Assembly: GCA_013203365.1 (NCBI GenBank)
Contig: JABMQG010000428.1
Coordinates: 1-5,066 of the forward strand
DNA length: 5,066 nt
Source of the DNA: Planctomycetota bacterium
GTDB taxonomy: Bacteria > Planctomycetota > Phycisphaerae > SM23-33 > FEN-1343
Reading direction: 5' to 3'
Part shown: piece by piece, positions 1 through 5,066 of the stretch
Layout: each line of letters begins with the position of its first letter
How positions within the stretch are numbered: the first letter of the stretch is position 1
Position numbers and translations under genes: made by a program
The notes under the pieces: generated by a model
The model's database searches: none
What the model saw: only the letters and a program-made list of their open reading frames with translations
Told to the model about the DNA's origin: nothing

Positions 1-114
1 ATTTATAACTGCCCGCCCAAGGGATGTATCCGACGGTAGGAAAGGCTATAACTACAGAAAGGAAGGGAAGTCTTCTGTTATTGCTTGTGAACGGCAGCCC
101 GTGAACCAGCAGAA

Positions 115-119
115 GAGGG
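115..119 (+). promoter_or_regulatory. Ribosome binding site of the glycerate kinase gene
   Basis: GAGGG lies 8 bases before the ATG at 128. This decides the start: the frame stays open upstream to the left edge of the window and offers a GTG at 101, but the family's conserved N-terminus (RIILAPDSFKGS) begins right after the ATG at 128, and the GTG has no comparable Shine-Dalgarno sequence. Confidence 0.7.
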
Positions 120-127
120 CTGGTCGA

Positions 128-1276
128 ATGAGAATTATCCTGGCTCCGGATTCATTCAAAGGTTCGTTGACCGCCGCTGAGGCGTGCAGGGCGATGGCTG
201 AGGGGGTTTTGCGCGCGATACCCACGGCTGAGACGATTGCCGTTCCTATGGCCGACGGGGGCGAGGGGACTACCGAAGCGTTGGTGTCGGCCACGGGTGG
301 GCAGATGCGGCGTGTGTGGGTCTGCGGGCCGCTGCCGGACGGCCCGAAGATTCTCGCGGAGATAGGTTTATTGGGCGACGGTGTGACGGCAGTGGTGGAA
401 ATGGCCAGGGCCAGCGGCTTGACACTCGTGCCGTCGGGCCGGAGAAATCCACTGTACACAACTACTTATGGAACCGGTGAAATGATAGCCGCCGCGGTGG
501 CAACCGGCATTGAAAGGTTGATTGTCGGTATCGGCGGCTCGGCGACCACGGATGGTGGGGCAGGTGCGGCCCAGGCGCTGGGGGTACGATTCTTTCGCGC
601 TAACGGAAGTGAAATCTGCCGGGCGATGACCGGTTCGCTGCTGGCCGAGGTGGCGGATATCGACCTTGCCGGACTGGAGTTAGGCCTTACCGGCTGCCGG
701 GTGGAGGTAGCCTGTGACGTGGACAACCCGCTGCTTGGCCCGCGCGGTGCTGCGACGGTTTACGGCCCACAGAAGGGTGCCTCAACGGCAAATGTGAGAA
801 GGCTGGAGGCGAACCTGTCGCACTTCTTTGATATTATCGAGGCCGCGGTCGGCCGATCGGTCCGCGACGTTGCCGGCGCCGGAGCCGCAGGTGGCTTGGG
901 TGCGGGCCTGCTGGCGTTCTTGAAGGCGGAATTGAAACCGGGTGTCGATATTGTTCTGGATGCGTGTGACTTTTCCGCCAAGGTGGCCTCGGCCGACCTT
1001 GTGTTTACAGGCGAGGGGCGAATCGACTCCCAGACGGTAATGGGCAAGACGATCAGTGGTGTCGCCCGGGTCGCCGCTGCCGGCGGTGTACCCGTTATCG
1101 CCCTGGCCGGGCGGATAGACGATGAGGGCGGGACCGTTAAGATGTTGGCCTTGGAATCCGCGCATTCAATCACGCCGCCTGGCATGCCCGTTGACGAGGC
1201 CATGGCCAACGCATACCACTTGCTGGCGGAGGCCACGGAGCGGGTGCTTCGCGAGCGAATGGAGAATCTCAATTGA
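128..1276 (+). CDS. Glycerate kinase, GarK/GlxK family (glycerate 2-kinase)
   Basis: This predicted cytoplasmic enzyme of 382 residues phosphorylates glycerate with ATP; characterised bacterial members of this family make 2-phosphoglycerate, which enters lower glycolysis. Length is normal for the family (about 370-385). Visible signatures in order are APDSFKGSLTA (residues 6-16), MADGGEGT (41-48), the glycine-rich GIGGSATTDGGAG (134-146), CDVDNPLLG (196-204), YGPQKG (212-217), GAAGGLGAG (252-260) and TGEGRIDSQT (294-303). Together they cover the family from end to end with no frameshift or missing block. The ATG at 128 is chosen because it places the conserved beta strand at the N-terminus and has GAGGG 8 bases upstream; a GTG at 101 would add nine unconserved residues. 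The next gene on the same strand begins 35-100 bases downstream depending on its start, so co-transcription is possible. The family assignment is certain; the source of its glycerate is not shown by the neighbours. The 2- versus 3-phosphoglycerate product is taken from the family. Confidence 0.96.
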   Translation: MRIILAPDSFKGSLTAAEACRAMAEGVLRAIPTAETIAVPMADGGEGTTEALVSATGGQMRRVWVCGPLPDGPKILAEIGLLGDGVTAVVEMARASGLTLVPSGRRNPLYTTTYGTGEMIAAAVATGIERLIVGIGGSATTDGGAGAAQALGVRFFRANGSEICRAMTGSLLAEVADIDLAGLELGLTGCRVEVACDVDNPLLGPRGAATVYGPQKGASTANVRRLEANLSHFFDIIEAAVGRSVRDVAGAGAAGGLGAGLLAFLKAELKPGVDIVLDACDFSAKVASADLVFTGEGRIDSQTVMGKTISGVARVAAAGGVPVIALAGRIDDEGGTVKMLALESAHSITPPGMPVDEAMANAYHLLAEATERVLRERMENLN

Positions 1277-1292
1277 GAATTGTAAATCCACG

Positions 1293-1320
1293 CCGGCAGG
1301 GGTATCCTTCATGGTGCCGG
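1293..1320 (+). other. Possible RNA hairpin ahead of the GH10-like gene
   Basis: CCGGCA (1293-1298) is complementary to TGCCGG (1315-1320), a 6-bp GC-rich stem with a 16-base loop. The loop holds a Shine-Dalgarno-like GGGG (1299-1302) and the ATG at 1311, the upstream candidate start of the next gene. There is no T-run after it, so it is not an intrinsic terminator of the kinase transcript. The stem is short enough to be chance in GC-rich DNA. Confidence 0.25.
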
Positions 1321-1363
1321 GGAGTTCGTTATTGTGGATGTTGCGGGATGTTGGAGCTGGATT

Positions 1364-1369
1364 GGGGTG
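1364..1369 (+). promoter_or_regulatory. Ribosome binding site favoured for the GH10-like gene
   Basis: GGGGTG lies 7 bases before the ATG at 1377 and is one mismatch from GAGGTG. A rival site, AGGGG at 1298-1302, lies 8 bases before an in-frame ATG at 1311. The sites are of similar strength, so the choice rests on the protein: MLLFDVYREGE looks like a natural domain start, while the 22 residues added by the 1311 start look neither like a domain nor like a clean signal peptide. Confidence 0.45.
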
Positions 1370-1376
1370 CTTGGGC

Positions 1377-2909
1377 ATGTTGCTGTTTGACGTCTATCGT
1401 GAAGGCGAGCTGACCAAGGCGGTGAACTTGGCGGGCGCGCATCTGCTAGGTGCCGAAGAGGTGCCTTTGCAGGCTACGCTTACCACCGGCGGCGGGCGGA
1501 TCAAGTGCGTAAAGCACGCCGGGGGCGCCTCGGCCCTGGCTTTGTTGTGGGACGCCGGGCCGGCCGGCCGGTTTTTATTGTCCACAACGCGGCTGCAGGA
1601 CCGGAAGGCCCCGTATAACCTCAACCTGGAACTGGCCCGTGCCCGGCTGATGCGGCTCATTCTCAAACGTGAAGATTGGGGCCTTTTCGATTATGCCTCC
1701 GGCGAATCGCTTACGGAAGAGTTTCAGAAGGTTAACAGGCTGTTCATAGAGGCGGTCAAGACTAACGCCACCGACCCGCCGGCAGCGTCAAGACTGGCCG
1801 ACCGGTGTCTTGCTGAGGCCATCGATCTGTCGGAGCGGACGGCGCTGTTTCACGCGGAGATATTCCTCAACCGGCGTATGACGACCAACGGCATTGCGAC
1901 CAAAACGACGTTTGGGTGCGATGGCATGCTGTCGGCCGGCAACGGCGATTATCGCCGGCTCCTGGTGGAGGCGTTTGATTTCGTAAGCCTGCCGACGCCG
2001 TGGAAGCGTGCCGAACCACAGGAAGGGCAATGGCAATTGGACCGGTTGGATGCCTGGCTCGATTGGAGTTCGCAGGCCGGCATGACCGTGCACGCCGGTC
2101 CACTGGTGAGCTTCGAACCGGATTTCTTCCCTGAATGGCTGTACATTTGGGAACACGATTTCGAAACGTTGCGAGAGATGACCTATGAGTATATTCGGCA
2201 CATCGTCTCTCGCTATGCCAAACAGGTGTCGCTGTGGAACGTAGTATCGGGCGTGCATGCCTACGAGGCTTTCGGGCAGACCTTCGAGCAGCGACTGGAA
2301 CTGACGCGGATGAGTTGCTTGCTGGTGAAACAACTGGCTCCAAGTGCGTCGGTAGTGGTCGATCTTTTAATGCCGTGGGGGGAATACTATGCCCGCAATC
2401 AGCGGACGATTCCCCCGATGATGTACGCCGACATGTGCGCTCAAAGCGGCATGAAATTCGATGCTTTCGGCGTGCGAATAATCCAAGGCGCCCCCGTCGA
2501 TGGCTTGTATGTGCGAGACCTTTTGCAGATCAGCAGCAAGTTGGACGAGCTAGGCGGATTAGGCAAGCCGCTGCACGTTACAGCTTGTCAGGTCCCTTCC
2601 AGCGTCGCGACCGATCAGGCGGGCACGTGGCGAAAGCAGTGGGACCCGTCTCTACAGGCCGAGTGGCTCGAGGCGTTCTATAGCCTGGCACTTTCCAAGC
2701 CGTTTGTCGAATCGGTCTGCTGGGCGGACTTGGCCGACAACGAAAGCCAATACTTCTCTCACGGCGGGCTTTGCGGGCCGAACATGGAAACCAAACCGGC
2801 CTACGAAACGCTTAAGCGATTCCGTACCGAGCTGATCGAACGCAGCCGGGCGCCAAAGACCGGCAACCATGGCCGATCCGCCGTTCAGGCCGGCAATTGT
2901 GGTAAATAG
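1377..2909 (+). CDS. GH10-like TIM-barrel protein lacking both catalytic glutamates (pseudoenzyme)
   Basis: The product has 510 residues (532 if translation starts at 1311). Residues 1-75 look like a beta-rich domain, 80-170 are mostly helical, and about 178-485 resemble a glycoside hydrolase family 10 (xylanase) barrel. Barrel landmarks are VHAGPLVSF...PEWL (238-254) where GH10 has its GH.LVWH...W block, WNVVSGVHA (287-295) where GH10 has WDVVNEA, GKPLHVTACQV (396-406) where GH10 has .PIHITELDV, and CWADLADNE...GGLC...KPAYETL (448-479) near the C-terminus. The acid/base glutamate is replaced by Gly292 and the nucleophile glutamate by Ala403, so xylanase activity by the usual retaining mechanism is not expected. 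The surrounding barrel is well kept with no frameshift, suggesting a retained non-catalytic or altered role such as glycan binding; that is inference. No convincing signal peptide is seen from either start, so a cytoplasmic location is likelier. I associate this architecture with Planctomycetota. The next gene begins 12 bases after the stop. Confidence 0.85.
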   Translation: MLLFDVYREGELTKAVNLAGAHLLGAEEVPLQATLTTGGGRIKCVKHAGGASALALLWDAGPAGRFLLSTTRLQDRKAPYNLNLELARARLMRLILKREDWGLFDYASGESLTEEFQKVNRLFIEAVKTNATDPPAASRLADRCLAEAIDLSERTALFHAEIFLNRRMTTNGIATKTTFGCDGMLSAGNGDYRRLLVEAFDFVSLPTPWKRAEPQEGQWQLDRLDAWLDWSSQAGMTVHAGPLVSFEPDFFPEWLYIWEHDFETLREMTYEYIRHIVSRYAKQVSLWNVVSGVHAYEAFGQTFEQRLELTRMSCLLVKQLAPSASVVVDLLMPWGEYYARNQRTIPPMMYADMCAQSGMKFDAFGVRIIQGAPVDGLYVRDLLQISSKLDELGGLGKPLHVTACQVPSSVATDQAGTWRKQWDPSLQAEWLEAFYSLALSKPFVESVCWADLADNESQYFSHGGLCGPNMETKPAYETLKRFRTELIERSRAPKTGNHGRSAVQAGNCGK

Positions 2910-2921
2910 GCCGGCATACGA

Positions 2922-3449
2922 ATGAACACGACGGATTCACCCGGGCCAGACCAAATGCCGGCCAGACCGACCGAATCCGCGACGGCTGATCCGCAGCCGG
3001 CAAGTCAGTCACCCATTGTGATATCGGCGACGGGCAAACCGCATTCTCCGTCAGGGCCATGGTCGTGGACGCCCAGCAACCTTGTTGCCGTGGCCTTGCT
3101 GGCGGTTCTGCTGGCCGGATTGGTTGGTTGGCGAATCTACCACAACCGAGCGCGTGTCCGCGACGATCTGACCGTGGTCTCGGCCGACGTTGCACCCGCC
3201 GCCGAGCTGATCGACCCCAACATGGCCAGTTGGGCCAGTCTGGCCAGACTGGCGGGGATAGGCCCTGGGCGAGCCAAAGCCATTTGTGCTTACCGCGATG
3301 AATTCGTGGCGGCACATCCGGGCCAACCTGCATTCACCTGCCCGAGTGATTTGGAAAAGGTGCCCGGTATTGGCCCGGCTATCGTCAAAGGCGCAGCCCC
3401 ATATCTGGCGTTCCACGCAAACGCTACTCTAGCCCCCGCTCAGCCGTAA
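2922..3449 (+). CDS. Membrane-anchored ComEA-like helix-hairpin-helix protein
   Basis: This 175-residue protein has three parts. Residues 1-50 are rich in Pro, Ser and Thr and low in hydrophobics. Residues 53-70 (NLVAVALLAVLLAGLVGW) form a single membrane helix followed by basic residues (R71, H74, R76, R78, R80). Residues 97-162 form a paired helix-hairpin-helix domain: IDPNMASWASLARLAGIGPGRAKAI, then LEKVPGIGPAIVKGAAPYL. The DPN.AS....L..L.GIG pattern and the second VPGIG hairpin match ComEA and related DNA-binding domains, which in ComEA bind double-stranded DNA non-specifically during uptake. The linker between hairpins (about residues 125-143) is somewhat longer than in classic ComEA. 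Whether the protein serves DNA uptake cannot be told: no other competence gene is in the window. Topology by charge is unclear. The gene begins 12 bases after the GH10-like stop, implying one transcript; the Shine-Dalgarno sequence is weak, so translational coupling is plausible. The family is clear, the biological role is not. Confidence 0.85.
   Translation: MNTTDSPGPDQMPARPTESATADPQPASQSPIVISATGKPHSPSGPWSWTPSNLVAVALLAVLLAGLVGWRIYHNRARVRDDLTVVSADVAPAAELIDPNMASWASLARLAGIGPGRAKAICAYRDEFVAAHPGQPAFTCPSDLEKVPGIGPAIVKGAAPYLAFHANATLAPAQP
3224..3253 (+). repeat. 20-bp perfect palindrome within 9-bp imperfect tandem repeats, inside the HhH gene
   Basis: GGCCAG occurs at 3224, 3233 and 3242, spaced exactly 9 bases (three codons), giving the peptide pattern x-Ala-Ser/Arg. 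Bases 3234-3253 (GCCAGTCTGGCCAGACTGGC) form a perfect 20-bp palindrome centred between 3243 and 3244. As RNA it could fold into an 8-bp stem with a GGCC loop. It encodes the first helix and hairpin of the HhH domain (WASLARLAG), so protein constraint may explain part of it. Confidence 0.75.
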
Positions 3450-3480
3450 GAGTGGTTACTTAATCGGCAGGTCGGCACGG

Positions 3481-3549
3481 ATGCTGACTGTGGAAGATCA
3501 TGGAGTCATTCAGCGAGCGCATCGCGACGGCATGAGCACCCGGGCCATT
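3481..3549 (+). pseudogene. Possible relic: N-terminal fragment of an IS21-family IstA transposase
   Basis: An ATG at 3481 opens a frame whose first 23 residues, starting MLTVEDHGVIQRAHRDGMS and continuing T-R-A-I, read like the N-terminus of IS21-family IstA proteins, which typically begin MLTVEDY..IRRAHR.DGMSIREIAR before a helix-turn-helix. The match stops at residue 23 (base 3549), just before the helix-turn-helix would follow. The frame then runs antisense through the end of the phosphate acetyltransferase gene, whose stop codon is at 3557-3555, and closes at 3675; that part has no transposase character. The second IS21 gene (istB) and terminal repeats are not visible. The likeliest reading is a scar left after insertion and deletion. 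The alternative is chance resemblance over a short stretch, and the identification rests on memory of the family pattern. The rest of 3450-3554 shows no gene and no convincing intrinsic terminator. Confidence 0.45.
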
Positions 3550-3554
3550 GACCA

Positions 3555-4577
3555 CTACGGCGTGATGGTTGCCGGTCGGCGGGTCGACTGGCAGGCGGTG
3601 ATGGCGGCGACCATGACAATGTTCTCTACGCTACAGCCGCGAGACAGGTCGTTGACGGGTTTGGTTAATCCTTGAAGCAGCGGCCCGATCGCCTGAGCGC
3701 CGGCGAGGCGCTCAACAAGTTTGTAGGCGATGTTGCCGCAGGACAGGTCGGGGAAGATCAGGACGTTGGCCCGCCCGGCGACGGGCGAATGCTCGCACTT
3801 GCGTTGTGCTACGTCGGGAACGATTGCCGCATCCAGTTGCAACTCGCCGTCGATTTTGAGGTATGGGGCCTTCTCCTGGGCCAGTTTCGTGGCGGTGACA
3901 ACCTTTTTAGTCGACAGGCTGACGGCTGACCCGTGCGTTGAGAAGCTGAGCAGGGCCACCAGCGGCTCGACATCGAGCAGCGTTCGGCAGGATTCGGCGG
4001 CGGCAATGGCAATGTCGGCCAATTGCTCGGCGGTCGGCTCGGGCAGGACCCCGGTATCGGCGAAGATGAGGGTGCCGTCGACGCCGACGGTTTTAACTGG
4101 CGTCTGCATGAGGCTGCAGGCGCTTAGGGTCTCGACACCCGGCCTGCACCCGATGCAATAGAGGGCAGCCCGCACGGTCAGGGCGGTGGGGCTGGCTGAG
4201 CCGGAGACCATGCCGTCGGCCATGCCGAATCGGACCATCATAGCCGCGAAATAGCCGGGATGCTCGTTCAACAGGTCTTCCGCGCGCTCGTGCGTCAGGC
4301 CCTTGTGCTTGCGGAGTTCGACCAGCTCGTTTATGAATTGCTCCCGTCTGGGGTCGGTGAGGTGGTTGACTATCGTTATGCCGTTGGCGGTCAGGCCCAA
4401 ATCGCGCCCGGCAGCGGATATGGCGTCGGCGTCGCCCAGGAGGGTGACCCGGCCGATGCCCTGCTGAATGATTTGCACCGCCGCCTGTAAGACCCGTCGG
4501 TCGTTCGCCTCGGGAAGAACGATGTGCCGGTTCAACTTCGCGGCCCTGGTCCTGATTGTCTGCATCACCGTTTGCAT
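3555..4577 (-). CDS. pta: Phosphate acetyltransferase (Pta, short form)
   Basis: Pta (EC 2.3.1.8) interconverts acetyl-CoA plus phosphate with acetyl phosphate plus CoA in the cytoplasm, normally paired with acetate kinase to make or activate acetate. The product has 340 residues, the usual size of the single-domain form, without the N-terminal regulatory domain of E. coli Pta. Recognisable blocks are [16 protein letters not shown] (18-33), ELRKHKG (87-93, with Arg89 matching the substrate-binding Arg87 of the Methanosarcina thermophila enzyme), [14 protein letters not shown] (114-127), [19 protein letters not shown] (172-190), SFSTHGSA (211-218), [13 protein letters not shown] (245-257), [17 protein letters not shown] (271-287) and [13 protein letters not shown] (309-321). 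Ser312 and Arg313 match the key Ser309/Arg310, but the expected Asp316 is Asn319. The ATG at 4577 has GAAGG 10 bases upstream (4592-4588); Met5 is a less likely start. No acetate kinase gene is in the window. The gene stands alone, divergent from a membrane protein gene and convergent with the HhH gene. Confidence 0.95.
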   Translation of the reverse strand: MQTVMQTIRTRAAKLNRHIVLPEANDRRVLQAAVQIIQQGIGRVTLLGDADAISAAGRDLGLTANGITIVNHLTDPRREQFINELVELRKHKGLTHERAEDLLNEHPGYFAAMMVRFGMADGMVSGSASPTALTVRAALYCIGCRPGVETLSACSLMQTPVKTVGVDGTLIFADTGVLPEPTAEQLADIAIAAAESCRTLLDVEPLVALLSFSTHGSAVSLSTKKVVTATKLAQEKAPYLKIDGELQLDAAIVPDVAQRKCEHSPVAGRANVLIFPDLSCGNIAYKLVERLAGAQAIGPLLQGLTKPVNDLSRGCSVENIVMVAAITACQSTRRPATITP

Positions 4578-4611
4578 GATTCGATTGCCTTCAACTATTG
4601 ATTGTGATTAG

Positions 4612-4631
4612 CATATCTGCTCATATCTGCC
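4612..4631. repeat. Two 10-bp direct repeats upstream of pta (possible operator)
   Basis: CATATCTGC occurs at 4612-4620 and 4622-4630, a spacing of 10 bases or about one helical turn, so both copies face the same side of the DNA. ATCTGC recurs at 4677-4682, 52 bases (about five turns) from the second copy. The pair lies 35-54 bases upstream of the pta start codon, where a regulator could act on pta or the divergent gene. No regulator can be named. Confidence 0.4.
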
Positions 4632-4680
4632 TGCCGGCGATGAACCTGCTTGCTGCCGGGGGCCGAAGGAGCTAACATCT

Positions 4681-4706
4681 GCCCGACGCGTTCGGTACGG
4701 TCGGGC
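4681..4706. other. Hairpin-forming inverted repeat in the divergent intergenic region
   Basis: GCCCGAC (4681-4687) and GTCGGGC (4700-4706) are perfectly complementary over 7 bp with a 12-base spacer. Two further CG pairs can form inside it (4689-4690 with 4698-4699) across a one-base bulge. No T-run follows on either strand, so it does not look like an intrinsic terminator. It could be an operator or a 5' leader structure of either divergent gene. An AAGGAG Shine-Dalgarno-like sequence lies just before it at 4666-4671. Confidence 0.45.
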
Positions 4707-4712
4707 AAAGGC

Positions 4713-4739
4713 ATGAGTATAAATGATATTGTCAAATGA
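4713..4739 (+). other. Possible 8-codon leader ORF overlapping the start of the membrane protein gene
   Basis: ATG at 4713 opens an 8-codon frame (MSINDIVK) whose TGA (4737-4739) overlaps the ATG at 4736 of the next gene as ATGA, the arrangement typical of translational coupling. The next gene has no Shine-Dalgarno sequence of its own at 4736, which coupling would explain. The mini-ORF also lacks a well-spaced ribosome site: AAGG ends one base before its ATG. A TATAAAT at 4718-4724 could instead be a -10 element giving a nearly leaderless transcript, but I see no good -35. Confidence 0.2.
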
Positions 4740-5066
4740 GTCATCAGCGTAGACATATTGTTGAAAAAATCCAGGTCGAAGTGGCTGCTGTGGCCGCGTT
4801 GGCGGCGATGTACTTTTGGGGCTGGGGTATCATAAAACCTACTGACGTGGATGGTGTGGCTGTGTTCCTGCACGGCGGCGGGCCAGGCCGACTGATCGGT
4901 CTGGCGGTGGTGGTGTGGCTGCTGGCGGGGGTGTCGGCGTTACTGACGATGTCGGCCAGGCCCGAAGGGGCCCTTCTGGCAACGATGGTTGGTGTCGGCG
5001 GCGCGAGTTTGCACAGCGAACCGATGCGCTTTCTGCTGATGAGGCACGATGAGAACATATCGGGGC
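4736..5066 (+). CDS. Hypothetical multi-pass membrane protein, 3' part beyond the window
   Basis: An open frame of 110 codons plus one base runs off the right edge with no stop. I do not recognise a family. Residues 1-15 are polar and charged (MSHQRRHIVEKIQVE). Hydrophobic segments follow at about 17-33 (AAVAALAAMYFWGWGII), 53-72 (LIGLAVVVWLLAGVSALLTM) and 79-91 (ALLATMVGVGGAS), so at least two and probably three membrane helices are present. The loop between the first two contains FLHGGGPGR (44-52). Codon usage is GC-rich like its neighbours from about codon 14, while the first dozen codons are AT-rich. The start is uncertain. ATG 4736 is the furthest in-frame start, since a stop lies at 4724-4726, but it has no Shine-Dalgarno sequence. 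GTG 4781 (with AGG at 4773-4775) and ATG 4808 are alternatives, although ATG 4808 would cut into the first membrane helix. The gene is divergent from pta and may share its control region. Confidence 0.65.
   Translation, partial: MSHQRRHIVEKIQVEVAAVAALAAMYFWGWGIIKPTDVDGVAVFLHGGGPGRLIGLAVVVWLLAGVSALLTMSARPEGALLATMVGVGGASLHSEPMRFLLMRHDENISG

Noticed and set aside
1..39. Tail of a preceding gene ending at a TAG at 37-39.
   Set aside because: Only 12 codons are visible in that frame, with no recognisable family, so it cannot be told from chance.
1..53. TATAACT at 4-10 and 47-53 as repeated -10 elements or a repeat pair ahead of the kinase gene.
   Set aside because: Seven-base AT-rich matches 43 bases apart are weak, and neither has a recognisable -35 at the right distance.
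760..1272. A 170-codon open frame on the - strand inside the glycerate kinase gene.
   Set aside because: Its composition (Ser, Pro, Arg, Ala rich) is typical of antisense shadow frames in GC-rich genes, and the + strand gene is certain.
1122..1376. Extension of the GH10-like frame upstream to an ATG at 1122.
   Set aside because: It would overlap the kinase gene by 155 bases. The translated extension (rich in Arg, Trp, Pro and Cys) is the +1 shadow of the kinase and has no domain character.
1788..2343. Two long - strand frames (181 and 158 codons) inside the GH10-like gene.
   Set aside because: They overlap a gene with clear family motifs, have no recognisable domains, and overlap each other in different frames.
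128..3449. A dedicated sugar-degradation operon of glycerate kinase plus xylanase.
   Set aside because: The GH10-like protein lacks its catalytic residues and probably a signal peptide, and no transporter, regulator or other sugar enzyme is present, so the neighbourhood does not support a pathway.
3450..3554. Bidirectional intrinsic terminator between the convergent HhH and pta genes.
   Set aside because: I found only very short inverted repeats (for example GCGA/TCGC) and no stem followed by a T-run on either strand.
3730..4161. A 143-codon + strand frame inside pta.
   Set aside because: It is antisense to a fully conserved enzyme gene and is Ser/Thr/Ala rich without any motif.
4730..4735. 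A perfect TTGACA on the - strand that could be the -35 of a pta promoter.
   Set aside because: At 16-18 bases downstream the sequence is GC-rich with no -10. TATACT follows at only 8 bases, too close for a sigma-70-type promoter.

Overview
The window looks like ordinary chromosomal DNA from a moderately GC-rich bacterium (high fifties to about 60% G+C by eye). Protein content points to Planctomycetota, probably the class Phycisphaerae. The main clue is the glycoside-hydrolase-10-like protein in the middle, whose two-part architecture and wording resemble a family I associate with that group. A membrane-anchored ComEA-type helix-hairpin-helix protein just behind it fits this too. The assignment is an inference from protein style, without a marker gene.

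Layout. On the + strand: a class GarK/GlxK glycerate kinase (128-1276), a GH10-like protein (best start 1377, alternative 1311, end 2909) and a small membrane-anchored helix-hairpin-helix protein (2922-3449). The second and third are separated by only 12 bases and are probably co-transcribed; the kinase lies 100 bases upstream and could belong to the same transcript. The stretch 3450-3554 has no intact gene, but 3481-3549 reads like the first 23 codons of an IS21-family IstA transposase, probably a relic. On the - strand, 4577-3555 encodes a short-form phosphate acetyltransferase that converges on the relic. The divergent intergenic region 4578-4735 holds direct repeats, a hairpin and a possible 8-codon leader ORF. 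From 4736 a + strand gene for a multi-pass membrane protein runs off the right edge.

How the genes relate. Glycerate kinase feeds glycerate into lower glycolysis as 2-phosphoglycerate, and Pta interconverts acetyl-CoA and acetyl phosphate, so both are central carbon enzymes. They are on opposite strands, and there is no acetate kinase in the window. The GH10-like and helix-hairpin-helix genes show no obvious joint pathway. I do not see a new multi-gene system here.

The most interesting points are at residue level. The GH10-like protein lacks both catalytic glutamates (Gly and Ala at the expected places), so it should not be annotated as an active xylanase. Pta has Asn where the family has a conserved active-site Asp. 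A transposase scar lies beside the pta stop codon. A 20-bp perfect palindrome sits inside the helix-hairpin-helix gene.
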